Below, one piece after another: positions 11,023 to 19,256 of a stretch of 64,000 nt of DNA (within the stretch, counting starts at the first letter, position 1; every line of letters begins with the position of its first letter). Position numbers and translations under genes: made by a program. The DNA comes from Bauldia sp963759235 (lineage in GTDB: Bacteria; Pseudomonadota; Alphaproteobacteria; Rhizobiales; Kaistiaceae), in the NCBI GenBank assembly GCA_963759235.1, contig CAVWYO010000010.1:298250-362249 (forward strand), read 5' to 3'. The notes under the pieces are model-generated. The model did not search any database. It was not told the DNA's origin and saw only the letters and a list, made by a program, of their open reading frames with translations.

Positions 11023-11949
11023 CTAGTCCATTCGAGTGCTTGGCCAATCAAAATGGAAATGGCCGACGTAATATTTGTTATGTAGGTAAGCTAGGTCGCT
11101 TTCCCAATCCTCAATAGCGACGTCGAATGACGAATCGTGTCTACGCTTGATGTTCTTGGCGAACTGGGCAATCGAATACGCCATCTTCCTCAAGCGAGCC
11201 GCCGATTTCACGGTGCCCCACTCATCCATATAGGCTCTGCTGAAAACGGGAGGCAGCGTGTGCTCGAAGACTTCTGTGAGTATCTGCCGGCGGACGGTGA
11301 CATCCTCACCTTGGGTGACTCCAACTCGGTACCCCATGTAACTGAGCATCCCGTCCGGCTGCATCACATCGTGGACAACTTGGCGATGTCCACCAGGCGC
11401 GTCGGTCGAAGGCCACTCGAACCAATTGTCGCCGTCAAGCCCATTCGACTGTCGGGCCCAGTGGCCGTGAATTGCAGCGAGAGTGACTAGCGCTGCGAAG
11501 CGCCAGGCTGCGTGGGGAGACTGGTCGAGCTTGCGATAGGCGTTCAGGCGAACGTTCGCGATTTCCCGCGGTGTCATCTTGGGAAGTCTGGTGAGTAGCG
11601 CCTTTAGACTCCGGAGAAATGACTCTGACTTTGGAACTGATGTAAGCGGTCCCACAGGTCGCTGGCGCCACCGCACGAGCGCCATCATTTCGTCGGCCGT
11701 TGGCATCTCAGCGTGCGTGGTGAAGTACTCGCCCAACCAGCTAAGCGAAACCGACTCAGCTTCATTGATTTCGATGAGCATCAGCTTTCTCAGGGTGGCG
11801 AAGACCTCGCCGTAGTGCTTATCGCTCTCGCCGAGAGTAGCGGCGCTCGCCCTTTCCCGAAGTTCCTGTTGGCGCAAAGAGCCCTCGCCAAGCAGCGTAA
11901 GGACCGCCCTTACGATGTCGGGGGCGCGCATCCCTCCCTTTTTACCCAT
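11023..11949 (-). CDS. hypothetical protein, AT-richer than its neighbours
   Basis: A 308-residue protein that I do not recognise. The N-terminal 75 residues look like a winged-helix-type fold (DIVRAVLTLLGEGSLRQQEL and a following basic/hydrophobic helix), so a DNA-binding or adaptor role is possible but is only inference. The remainder is mixed alpha/beta with many tryptophans (WRFAALVTLAAIHGHW, DNWFEWPSTDAP). The start at 11949 is preferred because TGGAGCAGAT precedes it; an ATG at 11988 has no ribosome binding site. Base composition is visibly lower in GC than the flanks, which suggests acquisition. It lies in a scrap island (about 10,900-12,745). Confidence 0.6.
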   Translation of the reverse strand: MGKKGGMRAPDIVRAVLTLLGEGSLRQQELRERASAATLGESDKHYGEVFATLRKLMLIEINEAESVSLSWLGEYFTTHAEMPTADEMMALVRWRQRPVGPLTSVPKSESFLRSLKALLTRLPKMTPREIANVRLNAYRKLDQSPHAAWRFAALVTLAAIHGHWARQSNGLDGDNWFEWPSTDAPGGHRQVVHDVMQPDGMLSYMGYRVGVTQGEDVTVRRQILTEVFEHTLPPVFSRAYMDEWGTVKSAARLRKMAYSIAQFAKNIKRRHDSSFDVAIEDWESDLAYLHNKYYVGHFHFDWPSTRMD

Positions 11950-12067
11950 ATCTGCTCCAGCGGCGGTCAGAACTGCTCGGTGTGCCATCCGAACCAGTGG
12001 TCATCGGTCGAACCCGCGTGAGGACTTGCCAATCATAAGCATTGTCGATTGGCAGGCCTTTCCGCAA

Positions 12068-12351
12068 ATGAGCACTTCCCAATCCAGAACCATGTCGCTT
12101 GTCGAAGCCTTCGCCATGTCGCCGCGGGGTACGTTATCGCCGTGCTGACGCAGGTGATCGTCTTCCCGGTGTTCGGCCTGTGGATGTCGATCGGCGCGAC
12201 CCTCGAGGTCGGCGTGATCTTCACCCTGGTATCGATCGCACGGAGCTTCACGCTCCGCCGTCTGTTCGAAGCGCTCCGCATTCGCCACGCCGAACGAGAA
12301 ACCGCCGCCCTGTTGAGGGCGGCAGATGATCGAACGTCCGAGGTGGACTAG
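12068..12351 (+). pseudogene. DUF7220-like small membrane protein, frameshifted
   Basis: The first part reads MSTSQSRTMSLVEAFA in one frame; after about 12,115 the same family continues one frame over as VAAGYVIAVLTQVIVFPVFG and a second hydrophobic stretch (ATLEVGVIFTLVSIARS) to a TAG at 12351. Restoring one base at GCC-ATGTCGCC (giving GCC AAT GTC GCC) makes a continuous protein of about 95 residues. Members of this family are short proteins with two membrane segments, often carried by phages and mobile elements. A real one-base deletion or a sequencing error is equally possible. Confidence 0.6.
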
Positions 12352-12361
12352 ACTTAGACTA

Positions 12362-12568
12362 GCGCTAAGCGGGCCGGGAACCCTCACCAGCACGGAGTTC
12401 CACAAGGGCGTCGCCGCCCACGACCTCGACGACCGCATCATATACGACAAGGCTACCGGGGCGCTCCTCTACGACTCCAACGGCACCGACCCCGGCGGCG
12501 AGGTCCAGTTCGCCAAGCTCGACAAGGGACTCCACCTGCACGCCAGCGACTTCATCGTGACCGCCTGA
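12362..12568 (+). pseudogene. orphan C-terminal fragment of the RTX-like family found at 30.8-37.2 kb
   Basis: In one frame this 207-bp piece encodes the last 68 residues or so of the RTX-like paralogues: LSGPGTLTSTEFHKG, then DDRIIYDKATGALLYDSNG and the tail LHASDFIVTA followed by TGA. It is closest to the copy at 33435-34547, which shares HDLDDRIIY and ALLYDSNGT. It has no start codon or upstream domains of its own. The similarity begins sharply at 12362, 11 bp after the preceding pseudogene stop, and ends at its own stop codon, where the next gene fragment begins immediately. Confidence 0.85.
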
Positions 12569-12745
12569 GGCTGCCAAGGGCTCGAAGAACGCCTTGCGCT
12601 GGGTATCCTGGAGGGCGCCGCCATAGGAGACGACGACAAGCTCGTCCTGGCTGAAAGCGGGCGATCCGCAGGCGAGAAAGACCAGTGCCGCCAGCGCCAC
12701 CAGAAGACTGCGAAAGGGCGCCTTCTACCCGGCGTTCCGAAACAT
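12569..12745 (-). pseudogene. N-terminal remnant of a polyamine-type ABC substrate-binding protein
   Basis: Read on the minus strand, AAAGGAGG is followed by an ATG at 12745 and a secretion signal (LLVALAALVFLACGSPAFS), then the typical mature start QDELVVVSYGGALQDTQRKA as in PotD-like proteins. Codon 7 is an in-frame TAG, and the similarity stops after about 58 codons at 12569, exactly where the RTX fragment on the other strand ends. It is therefore both interrupted and truncated. A GTG at 12700 could restart translation, but only of a fragment. Confidence 0.75.
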
Positions 12746-12826
12746 CGTTTTCGCCTCCTTTCCGGCTTGTGGGCGATCCTCAATCCGCGGCGCCTTGCCC
12801 TGCCCGCGGCATCATGCGCCGGTGAG

Positions 12827-13603
12827 CTACCGCGCCAGCCAGCCGCCGTCGACGGTCACCACCGAGCCGGTCACATAGCTGCTCGCCGGCGACGCAAGGA
12901 AGAGCACCGCCGTCGCCAGCTCCTCCGATCGTCCGAAGCGCCCGATCGGGATGCGATCGAGGAGTTGCCGCATCCGCGCCGGATCGTGGCGCAGCGCCTC
13001 CGTGTTGTCGGTCTCCATGTAGCCGGGGGCGATGGCGTTGACCGTGATGCCGCGCGGCGCCAGCTCGTTTGCCATCAGCTTGGTCAGGCCGACGATACCG
13101 TGCTTGCTGGCGGTGTAGGGTGGGACGCGGATGCCGCCCTGGAAGCCAAGCACCGAGGCGATGCTGATGATCCGCCCGGCGATCTTCGCCTCGACCATGT
13201 GGCGGACGACCGCCTGGGTGAGGAAGAACGCGCTCTTCAGGTTAACCTGGATCACCGCGTCCCAATCCTCCTCGGAGAACTCCAGGAGATCGGCGCGCCG
13301 GATGATCCCGGCATTGTTGACAAGGATATCGATGCGCCCGCGGGCGGCGACCGCCTCCTCGGTGAGCGCGCCAAAGTCGGTCTGGTGGGCGAGATCGGCG
13401 GCAAGGAAGGTGAAGGTGCGTCCGGTCGCCGCAACTTCGGCCGCCGTCTCGGCCATCGCGTTCGGACCGACGCCGACGATGTCGGCCCCGGCATTGGCGA
13501 GCGTCACGGCGATCGCCCCGCCAAGCCCACGCCGCGCACCGGTCACCATCGCGACCTTGCCGGTGAGATCGAAGAGGCCGCCAACCGTCATGGACCGCTT
13601 CAT
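12827..13603 (-). CDS. kduD: 2-deoxy-D-gluconate 3-dehydrogenase-like SDR
   Basis: A 258-residue short-chain dehydrogenase. The cofactor motif TGARRGLGGAIA, the LVNNAG segment, and the catalytic YTASKHG (Tyr/Lys) with a preceding serine in SIASVLGFQGG are all present, ending in VTVDGGWLAR. Overall it most resembles KduD, which reduces or oxidises 3-keto sugars in hexuronate degradation; no other kdu genes are near, so the substrate is an inference. ATG at 13603 or 13591 could be the start and neither has a strong ribosome binding site. It is divergent from the allophanate hydrolase gene. Confidence 0.85.
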   Translation of the reverse strand: MKRSMTVGGLFDLTGKVAMVTGARRGLGGAIAVTLANAGADIVGVGPNAMAETAAEVAATGRTFTFLAADLAHQTDFGALTEEAVAARGRIDILVNNAGIIRRADLLEFSEEDWDAVIQVNLKSAFFLTQAVVRHMVEAKIAGRIISIASVLGFQGGIRVPPYTASKHGIVGLTKLMANELAPRGITVNAIAPGYMETDNTEALRHDPARMRQLLDRIPIGRFGRSEELATAVLFLASPASSYVTGSVVTVDGGWLAR

Positions 13604-13678
13604 AGCAGGCCGGCGACGAAATTTCTTCCCCGGGAGCGGCTGGCGAGGCGTCGATTGCCGGGCTTGATGCAGGGCCGG

Positions 13679-15526
13679 ATGGTCCGCTATTTGCTTGCGA
13701 ATCGACTGTCCCAAAACGACCGGACACCGCCCTTGCCGATTAACCACGATGCCGAGATATCGCGCCTGCTCGCCGATTATCGCCACGGCAGCAAGCCCGT
13801 CGACATGGTCGACGCGGCCTTTGCCGCGATAGAGGGAACCGGCGATCCCGGCATCTTTCTGACGCTGGTCGACCGGGACGATGCGCGTGCCGCCGCGAAG
13901 GCCCTCGACCCCCGGCCGGCGGCGGCGCGGCCCCTCTACGGCGTGCCGTTCGCGGTCAAGGACAATATCGACGTCGCCGGCCTGCCGACCACCGCCGGCT
14001 GTCCCGAATACACCTATATTGCCAAGACCTCCGCACCGGCGGTCGACCGGCTGATCGCCGCCGGCGCCATCCTGATCGGCAAGACCAATCTCGACCAGTT
14101 CGCCACCGGGCTGGTCGGGGTGAGGACGCCCTATCCGGTGCCGCGGAATGCGATCGATCCGGCGTTGGTGCCAGGCGGCTCGTCGTCGGGCTCGGCGGTC
14201 GCGGTGGCGCGCGGACTGGTCTCCTTCGCGCTGGGCACCGATACCGCCGGCTCGGGCCGGGTGCCGGCGGCACTCAACAACATCGTCGGCCTGAAGCCGA
14301 CCCGCGGTGCGATATCGACGCGCGGCGTGGTTCCCGCCTGCCGGACGCTCGACTGCGTCTCGGTCTTCGCCGGAACCGTCGCCGATGCGTGGACTGCGCT
14401 TTCGGTCGCCGCCGGCTACGACCGCGACGATCCCTATTCCCGGTACTTGCCGCTCGGCCGTCCGTCGCTACCGCCGGTCGTCCGCATCGGCGTGCCGGAC
14501 GACACCAGCCGGATTTTCGGCAGCGAGGCGGCCAGCGCCGCCTTCGACGCGGCCCTGTCGCTTCTCCCCGATCTCGGCGCCACGCCGAGAAGCGTCAGCC
14601 TGGAGACGTTCTTCGCCGTGGCGGCGCTCCTCTACGAGGGAGCCTGGGTGGCGGAGCGCTACCAGGCGATCCGCGACTTCATCGAGGCGAAGCCGGAGGC
14701 GCTTCACCCGGTAACCCGACGCATCATCGAGGGAGCGAAGTCGCTCTCCGCCGCCGACGCCTTTGCCGGCGAATACCGGCTCGCCGAACTGCGGCGGAAG
14801 ACCGCATCGATCTGGCGCGACATCGACGTGTTGGTCGTGCCGTCGATACCGGACGTGTGCACGCTGGCCGACGTCGAGGCCGATCCGATCGGCGCCAATT
14901 CGCGGCTCGGCACCTATACCAATTTCGTCAACCTACTCGACCTCTGCGCGCTCAGCGTGCCCGGGCCCTTCCGCGCCGACGGACGACCCGCCGGCGTCAC
15001 CCTGATCGCACCGGCCGGCCGCGACGCGCTGCTTGCCGCCATCGGCATCAAGCTGCACCGCGCCGCCGGCGTTCCGATCGGAGCGACCGGCTTCAAGGTG
15101 CCCGAGACGAACGGACAACCGGCCGAGGCGCCGCCGGGTTCGATCGAGCTCGCCGTGGTCGGCGCGCATCTGTCCGGCATGGCGCTCAACCATGAGATCA
15201 CCTCGCGCGGCGGCATCTTCCTGCGGGCGGCCGCCACCGAGCCGAACTATCGCCTGTTTGCGCTGCCGGGCCGGCCGCCCTATCGGCCGGGCTTGATCAG
15301 GACCAGTCAGCTCGGCAGCGCCATCGAGACCGAGGTCTGGGCCTTGTCGCCCGAAGCGTTCGGTGAATTCGTCGCCGGGATTCCGACGCCGCTCGGCATC
15401 GGTACGCTGAAACTTGCCGACGGCACTTTCGTCAAGGGCTTCCTTTGCGAGACGGCGGCCATTGACGGCGCCCGCGACATCTCGAGCTTCGGCAGTTGGC
15501 GGGCCTACATGGCGTCGCTCGGATAG
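13679..15526 (+). CDS. atzF: allophanate hydrolase
   Basis: An amidase-signature enzyme that converts allophanate to ammonia and CO2, the last step of urea amidolyase or cyanuric acid degradation. The Ser-cisSer-Lys triad regions are visible: FAVKDNID (Lys), PGGSSSGSAVAVA (cis-Ser) and DTAGSGRVPAA (nucleophile Ser). After the amidase domain (about residues 70-440) there is the extra C-terminal domain typical of AtzF (SIELAVVGAHLSGMALNHE, ending GSWRAYMASLG). With 615 residues it has family length. ATG at 13679 follows AGGGCCGG; ATG 13667 and TTG 13733 are alternatives. No urea carboxylase gene is adjacent. Confidence 0.93.
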   Translation: MVRYLLANRLSQNDRTPPLPINHDAEISRLLADYRHGSKPVDMVDAAFAAIEGTGDPGIFLTLVDRDDARAAAKALDPRPAAARPLYGVPFAVKDNIDVAGLPTTAGCPEYTYIAKTSAPAVDRLIAAGAILIGKTNLDQFATGLVGVRTPYPVPRNAIDPALVPGGSSSGSAVAVARGLVSFALGTDTAGSGRVPAALNNIVGLKPTRGAISTRGVVPACRTLDCVSVFAGTVADAWTALSVAAGYDRDDPYSRYLPLGRPSLPPVVRIGVPDDTSRIFGSEAASAAFDAALSLLPDLGATPRSVSLETFFAVAALLYEGAWVAERYQAIRDFIEAKPEALHPVTRRIIEGAKSLSAADAFAGEYRLAELRRKTASIWRDIDVLVVPSIPDVCTLADVEADPIGANSRLGTYTNFVNLLDLCALSVPGPFRADGRPAGVTLIAPAGRDALLAAIGIKLHRAAGVPIGATGFKVPETNGQPAEAPPGSIELAVVGAHLSGMALNHEITSRGGIFLRAAATEPNYRLFALPGRPPYRPGLIRTSQLGSAIETEVWALSPEAFGEFVAGIPTPLGIGTLKLADGTFVKGFLCETAAIDGARDISSFGSWRAYMASLG

Positions 15527-15560
15527 GACTGGCCGCCGCCGTGGCGGATCACCCTGGCCG

Positions 15561-17333
15561 CTACGCGCGCGAGCCGGTCAGCTCCGCCACGCGCTTGGCA
15601 TGGGCCACCGCCCTCCCCGCGCCCGTCGTCTTGGTCAGAAGGTCGCGGCTCTCGTCATTGTCGTCGCCGACCGGCATCAGCGCCTGATCCATGTAGGTGC
15701 GCGCATGCCGGGAGCGGCCGATCGCGAACTTGGTGACCAGAAGCGACCCGATCGTCCAGGTGATCACGCCGTGCTTGGCGACCGTCTCCACCACGAAACG
15801 CGGCCAGAACATCCACCACCGCTCGCGCGGCAGGCCGGGCCGGCGTTCGGACCGCCGCTTCAGCCGCAAGACGCCGCCCTGAAGCGGGTGGACGTTCTCG
15901 AGCCGCACCGTGGTGGCGAACGTCACAAGCACCTTGAGCAGGCTGCCGAGCGGCAGGCCGGTCGCGGCGCCACGCTGCATCAGGGTCCGCATGTGTTTCG
16001 GCGTGTAATAGAGGGACCACGCCTCGCGATAGATCGCCTCCCAGTCCTGCCGGCTCATTCGGGCGTGAGCGGTGCAGACGTGCTCCACGTCGTAGTTGTT
16101 GAGGTCCGGGTCCATCGCCACGCCGTCTCGCCACAGGACCTGGTGATCCTCCGATCCGGGCAGCGGCGTCAGGCAGAAGAACTCGAGGATGTCGACCGGC
16201 AGCTCCTTCTGGATGATCGCGATGTCCCGCCTGATGGTTTCGGGCGTGTCGGCGGGGAAGCCGAGGATGTAGCCGGCGAGCGTGATGATGCCCTCTTCCT
16301 TCCAGGCGAGCAGCATCTTGCGATATTCGGTGATCTTGTTCTGGCGTTTCTTCGCCGCCGTCAGGTTGTCGGGGTTGATGTTCTCCAGTCCGATGAAAAC
16401 CCGGGTGACGCCGGCCCGCTTCGCCTTCTCGATGAAGTTCGGAATCCGGTGGCAGAGCGTGTCGACCTGAATCATCAGGCCGAGCGGGATGGCGGCGTTC
16501 TGGCGCAGCTCGATCAGCCGGTCGAAGATCGCCTCCCACTCCTTGTTGCGGGCGAAATTGTCGTCGGTGATGAAGAACTTGCTGATGCCGTGCGCCCAGT
16601 TCAGTCGCACGAGGTGCTCGACGTCGTCGGCCGAGCGATACCGCGACTTGCGGCCCTGGACGTTGATGATCGTGCAGAACGAGCATTGGTACGGGCAGCC
16701 GCGGCCGGCATCGAAGCTGGTGCTGTGGCCGAGCGTGCGCGAAACGTATTGCTTGGGCAGGAACGGCACCGGCGTGCCTTCGATGCCCGGCAGGTCGGCG
16801 ACGAAATTGTAGACCGGCGCGAGCCGGTCTTCGGCGGCGTCCCGCAAGACCGCATCCAGGCGGTTCTCGGCCTCGCCGGCGAACATCGAAATGCCGAGGT
16901 CGCGGCACGCATCGAGTTCCACCGCCTGGCCGTCGAGCATCGAAAGGCACCCGGACACGTGGAAGCCGCCCATCGCGACCGGGACGCCGGCGGCGCGAAA
17001 CGGCCGGGCGATGTCGAGAGCCCGCGGATACTGGTTCGACTGAACGCCCACCAGCGCGAGGAGGCCGAAGCCCCCATTGCGGCGAAACCGGTCGAGCAGG
17101 CCGGCGACATCGAGCCGGGTGGTGGTCTCGTCGATGGCGTCGATGTCGATGGCGATGTCGGGTCCGAGAACCTCCCGCTCGGCGCAATCGACCGCGATGC
17201 CGTAGACGGCCGCCAGCGAGTTGGAGGGGATCAGGCCGCGCCACCAGCGGATGACGTAGCCGTCATCGTCGTAATGCGACGGCTTGACCAGGACCAGTTG
17301 GAAGCGCTTCGCAGGGGGAGCGGCAAACGTCAT
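15561..17333 (-). CDS. B12-binding-domain radical SAM protein
   Basis: A 590-residue radical SAM enzyme. The N-terminal 190 residues have the Rossmann-like fold of cobalamin-binding domains (LLDRFRRNGGFGLLALVGVQ, then PVAMGGFHVSG) but I do not see the DxHxxG cobalamin motif. The 4Fe-4S CxxxCxxC motif is GCPYQCSFC, followed by the SAM-binding EYRKMLLAW and ADTPETIRRDI regions. A C-terminal region with two possible amphipathic or hydrophobic segments (HGVITWTIGSLLVTKFAIG) follows. The reaction is unknown; relatives methylate or rearrange lipids and natural products. The ATG at 17333 is chosen because the family sequence begins there. Confidence 0.88.
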   Translation of the reverse strand: MTFAAPPAKRFQLVLVKPSHYDDDGYVIRWWRGLIPSNSLAAVYGIAVDCAEREVLGPDIAIDIDAIDETTTRLDVAGLLDRFRRNGGFGLLALVGVQSNQYPRALDIARPFRAAGVPVAMGGFHVSGCLSMLDGQAVELDACRDLGISMFAGEAENRLDAVLRDAAEDRLAPVYNFVADLPGIEGTPVPFLPKQYVSRTLGHSTSFDAGRGCPYQCSFCTIINVQGRKSRYRSADDVEHLVRLNWAHGISKFFITDDNFARNKEWEAIFDRLIELRQNAAIPLGLMIQVDTLCHRIPNFIEKAKRAGVTRVFIGLENINPDNLTAAKKRQNKITEYRKMLLAWKEEGIITLAGYILGFPADTPETIRRDIAIIQKELPVDILEFFCLTPLPGSEDHQVLWRDGVAMDPDLNNYDVEHVCTAHARMSRQDWEAIYREAWSLYYTPKHMRTLMQRGAATGLPLGSLLKVLVTFATTVRLENVHPLQGGVLRLKRRSERRPGLPRERWWMFWPRFVVETVAKHGVITWTIGSLLVTKFAIGRSRHARTYMDQALMPVGDDNDESRDLLTKTTGAGRAVAHAKRVAELTGSRA

Positions 17334-17655
17334 GCGCTGTTCCAGGGCTGGAAACCATCTCTCAGCCGATCGCGGACAGTTGGGCACAGAGCCCCGCACA
17401 TGGCTGATAGCGCGGCGAAGGCGCACTGCGTTTTCGCCTTCCGCCGGTCCCCGGCGCGGCTCATCAAGCCTGGGCGTGACGGATGTATCAAATCCGATCC
17501 AATACGGCTTCCCCTAGCGGGAAGGCCGGCATCATACACGAGATCGCCGGCGATGCGACACAAACCCTGAGTTTCCGGGATACCGCGGCGAGACGCCGAC
17601 GAGACGCGCAAGCTTGGGCCGGTTCGTCACCCATCGAGATAGCGTCATCGTTTGG
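17334..17655. other. gene-free spacer upstream of the radical SAM gene
   Basis: About 320 bp separate the radical SAM start from the curlin terminator. It should carry the radical SAM promoter; no clear sigma-70 hexamers, RNA gene or coding-like frame was seen. Confidence 0.35.
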
Positions 17656-17703
17656 CGAAAAGAAAGCGCTGGCGGCACCGGCCGTCGGCCGCGCCACCAG
17701 CGC
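17656..17703 (-). terminator. rho-independent terminator of the curlin cluster
   Basis: On the minus strand, 23 bp past the curlin stop, a GCGCTGG...CCAGCGC hairpin (arms 17697-17703 and 17666-17672, stem extended by GGC after one mismatch) is followed directly by the T-rich TTTCTTTTCG. This is a canonical intrinsic terminator shape and marks the end of the curli-type transcript. Confidence 0.75.
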
Positions 17704-17725
17704 ATCCTGAAAGGGCACCGACGTC

Positions 17726-18142
17726 CTACCAACCGAACTCGACGGTCGTCCCGACCTCGCCGTTGCCGTTTTGAGCGACATGAGCGTCGGTGTTCTTGCC
17801 GAACTGGAAGATGCCGTAGGCGTTGTCGTCGCCGTTTTGCTGAAGGGTCGCGGCGTGGCCCTTCCCCTGCTGGTGGATGATGCCGAGGTTGCCCTGGCCG
17901 TTCTGGCCGATGCCGGCCAGGTTGTTCATGCCGAGCTGCTTGATGCTCGCGCCGTGCTTGACGGCGTTGACCAGCGCATAGATCTCGAGGCCGGTCTCCA
18001 GGTTATGGGCATCCTTGGCATTGGTCGGCGTATAGGTGATGGATACGGAACCGCCAGCCGCTGCCGGGCCGGTGAGGGCTGCCGATCCGATCATCACGGC
18101 GGCAACGCTCGCCAGAGCGATCTTGAGGGTCTTGCGCGTCAT
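17726..18142 (-). CDS. curlin repeat protein, CsgB/CsgA-like
   Basis: A 138-residue secreted amyloid subunit. A signal peptide (ALASVAAVMIGSAALTGPAAA) is followed by a non-repeat stretch and then imperfect curlin repeats with the Gln/Asn/Gly pattern, for example QLGMNNLAGIGQNGQGN, IHQQGKGHAATLQQNGDDN and FQFGKNTDAHVAQNGNGE. The repeats form the beta-solenoid rungs of extracellular curli fibres. The non-repeat N-terminal part may mark it as the nucleator type, but that is inference. ACCAAGGAGAA precedes the ATG at 18142, the same leader sequence as the other two genes of this cluster. A terminator follows. Confidence 0.85.
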   Translation of the reverse strand: MTRKTLKIALASVAAVMIGSAALTGPAAAGGSVSITYTPTNAKDAHNLETGLEIYALVNAVKHGASIKQLGMNNLAGIGQNGQGNLGIIHQQGKGHAATLQQNGDDNAYGIFQFGKNTDAHVAQNGNGEVGTTVEFGW

Positions 18143-18333
18143 CGTCTTTCTCCTTGGTCGCGGGCTGTGGGGGTGTCCAGCCGATCTGCGCACTATGCGG
18201 CGAACGGTCTGAACCCGATCGGAATCCGCCGTTCAGGCAGCGTTAATCGGGGCGACCGGGCTCGCCGGAGGCACAAAAGCGAAGGGGCTCCGGTTGCCCG
18301 AAGCCCCTTGCCAGGTGGCCTTGGCGGTCGAGT

Positions 18334-18735
18334 TCAGATCGGGCCGCCGACGTGTTCGGTGCACTCGACGGTCACGCCGTTCGAGGTGACGGTGAGGCTC
18401 GCATCGTAGACGGCGCCGGAACCGCCGAGCATCACCTTGCCGAGGGTCACGGCGCCGCCGGGACCCGCCGTGAAGTCGCCGCCCTGGGAGATATTGGAGC
18501 CGCCGGCATGACCTCCGCCGGCGACCCGAAACTGGTACGAGCCGCTGACGGCGACATCCGCGCGGACGACGCCTTCCAGGACGATCACGCCGTTGGCCGA
18601 GGTGGTCTGGATCTCGCAGCGGACCGGCCCGTCGGTTGAACTCGCCTGGCCGGCGCCCATGGCGATCGCCGCCAGACCGAGGCCGAGCAGCAACGGCGCC
18701 GCTCGTGTTGCGAAACGCTTGCGCTTGTCGAACAT
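18334..18735 (-). CDS. csgH: CsgH-like curli assembly chaperone/inhibitor
   Basis: A 133-residue secreted protein with a signal peptide (LLLGLGLAAIAMGAGQAS). The mature part has two cysteines (VRCEIQTT and VECTEHV near the ends) that could form a disulphide, and beta-strand-rich segments such as GSYQFRVAGGGHAGGSNIS and QGGDFTAGPGGAVTLGKV. This matches the periplasmic CsgH of alphaproteobacterial curli clusters, which delays amyloid formation by the curlin subunits. It sits between two curlin genes with the same ACCAAGGAGA ribosome binding site, so co-expression is likely. Confidence 0.8.
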   Translation of the reverse strand: MFDKRKRFATRAAPLLLGLGLAAIAMGAGQASSTDGPVRCEIQTTSANGVIVLEGVVRADVAVSGSYQFRVAGGGHAGGSNISQGGDFTAGPGGAVTLGKVMLGGSGAVYDASLTVTSNGVTVECTEHVGGPI

Positions 18736-18821
18736 GATGAAATCTCCTTGGTCGCCGTGGTGAAGGCCGAGAGGAGCCGGGCTGGCTCCCCTCGGCTGGT
18801 CGACGGGATTGACGACCGGGG

Positions 18822-19256
18822 TCACGGACAATTCTGGACGAACGCCGCGACGTTGCCGCCGCCGGCTTGCGTCACGTTCGCGTCGCAGCCGTTTCCGACC
18901 TGGACGCCGGCGGCGACGTTGCCGTTGCCGTCCTGGGTGACGATGGCGTTGTGGTTCGAGCCGAACTGGCCGACCCCGGCCGAGTTGCCGTTACCGTGCT
19001 GGTAGGTGTCGCCGTAGTTGTTGATGCCGTCCTGACCGATCACCGACAGATTGTGGTTGCCGAACTGCTGGCTGACCGCGGTGTTGACGATGCCGTTCTG
19101 ATAGACACCGATCTGGTTGTGGTGACCGACCTGGCCGCCGCCGGCGGAATTCATCCAACCGAACTGCTGGATGTTGATGCCGTTGGCCATGGCGGGAACC
19201 GTCGCGAAGCCGACGATGGAAGCGATGGCAGTGGTGATGAGGAACGTGCGAGTCAT
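18822..19256 (-). CDS. csgA: curlin repeat protein, CsgA-like major subunit
   Basis: A 144-residue secreted protein with a clear signal peptide (FLITTAIASIVGFATVPAMA) and five or more curlin repeats of about 22 residues: IQQFGWMNSAGGGQVGHHN, GVYQNGIVNTAVSQQFGNHN, IGQDGINNYGDTYQHGNGN and so on. The regular Q-x-G-x-x-N spacing is the signature of functional amyloid rungs. A Cys near the end (VGNGCDANV) and the terminal FVQNCP are unusual for curlins and could be disulphide-linked. It is the first gene of the three-gene cluster; ACCAAGGAGACGG precedes the ATG. Confidence 0.88.
   Translation of the reverse strand: MTRTFLITTAIASIVGFATVPAMANGINIQQFGWMNSAGGGQVGHHNQIGVYQNGIVNTAVSQQFGNHNLSVIGQDGINNYGDTYQHGNGNSAGVGQFGSNHNAIVTQDGNGNVAAGVQVGNGCDANVTQAGGGNVAAFVQNCP

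Noticed and set aside
15561..17333. Hopanoid methylase or lipid A-type radical SAM enzyme
   Set aside because: Only general cobalamin-fold/radical SAM features are visible; no specific motif or neighbouring pathway gene supports a named function.
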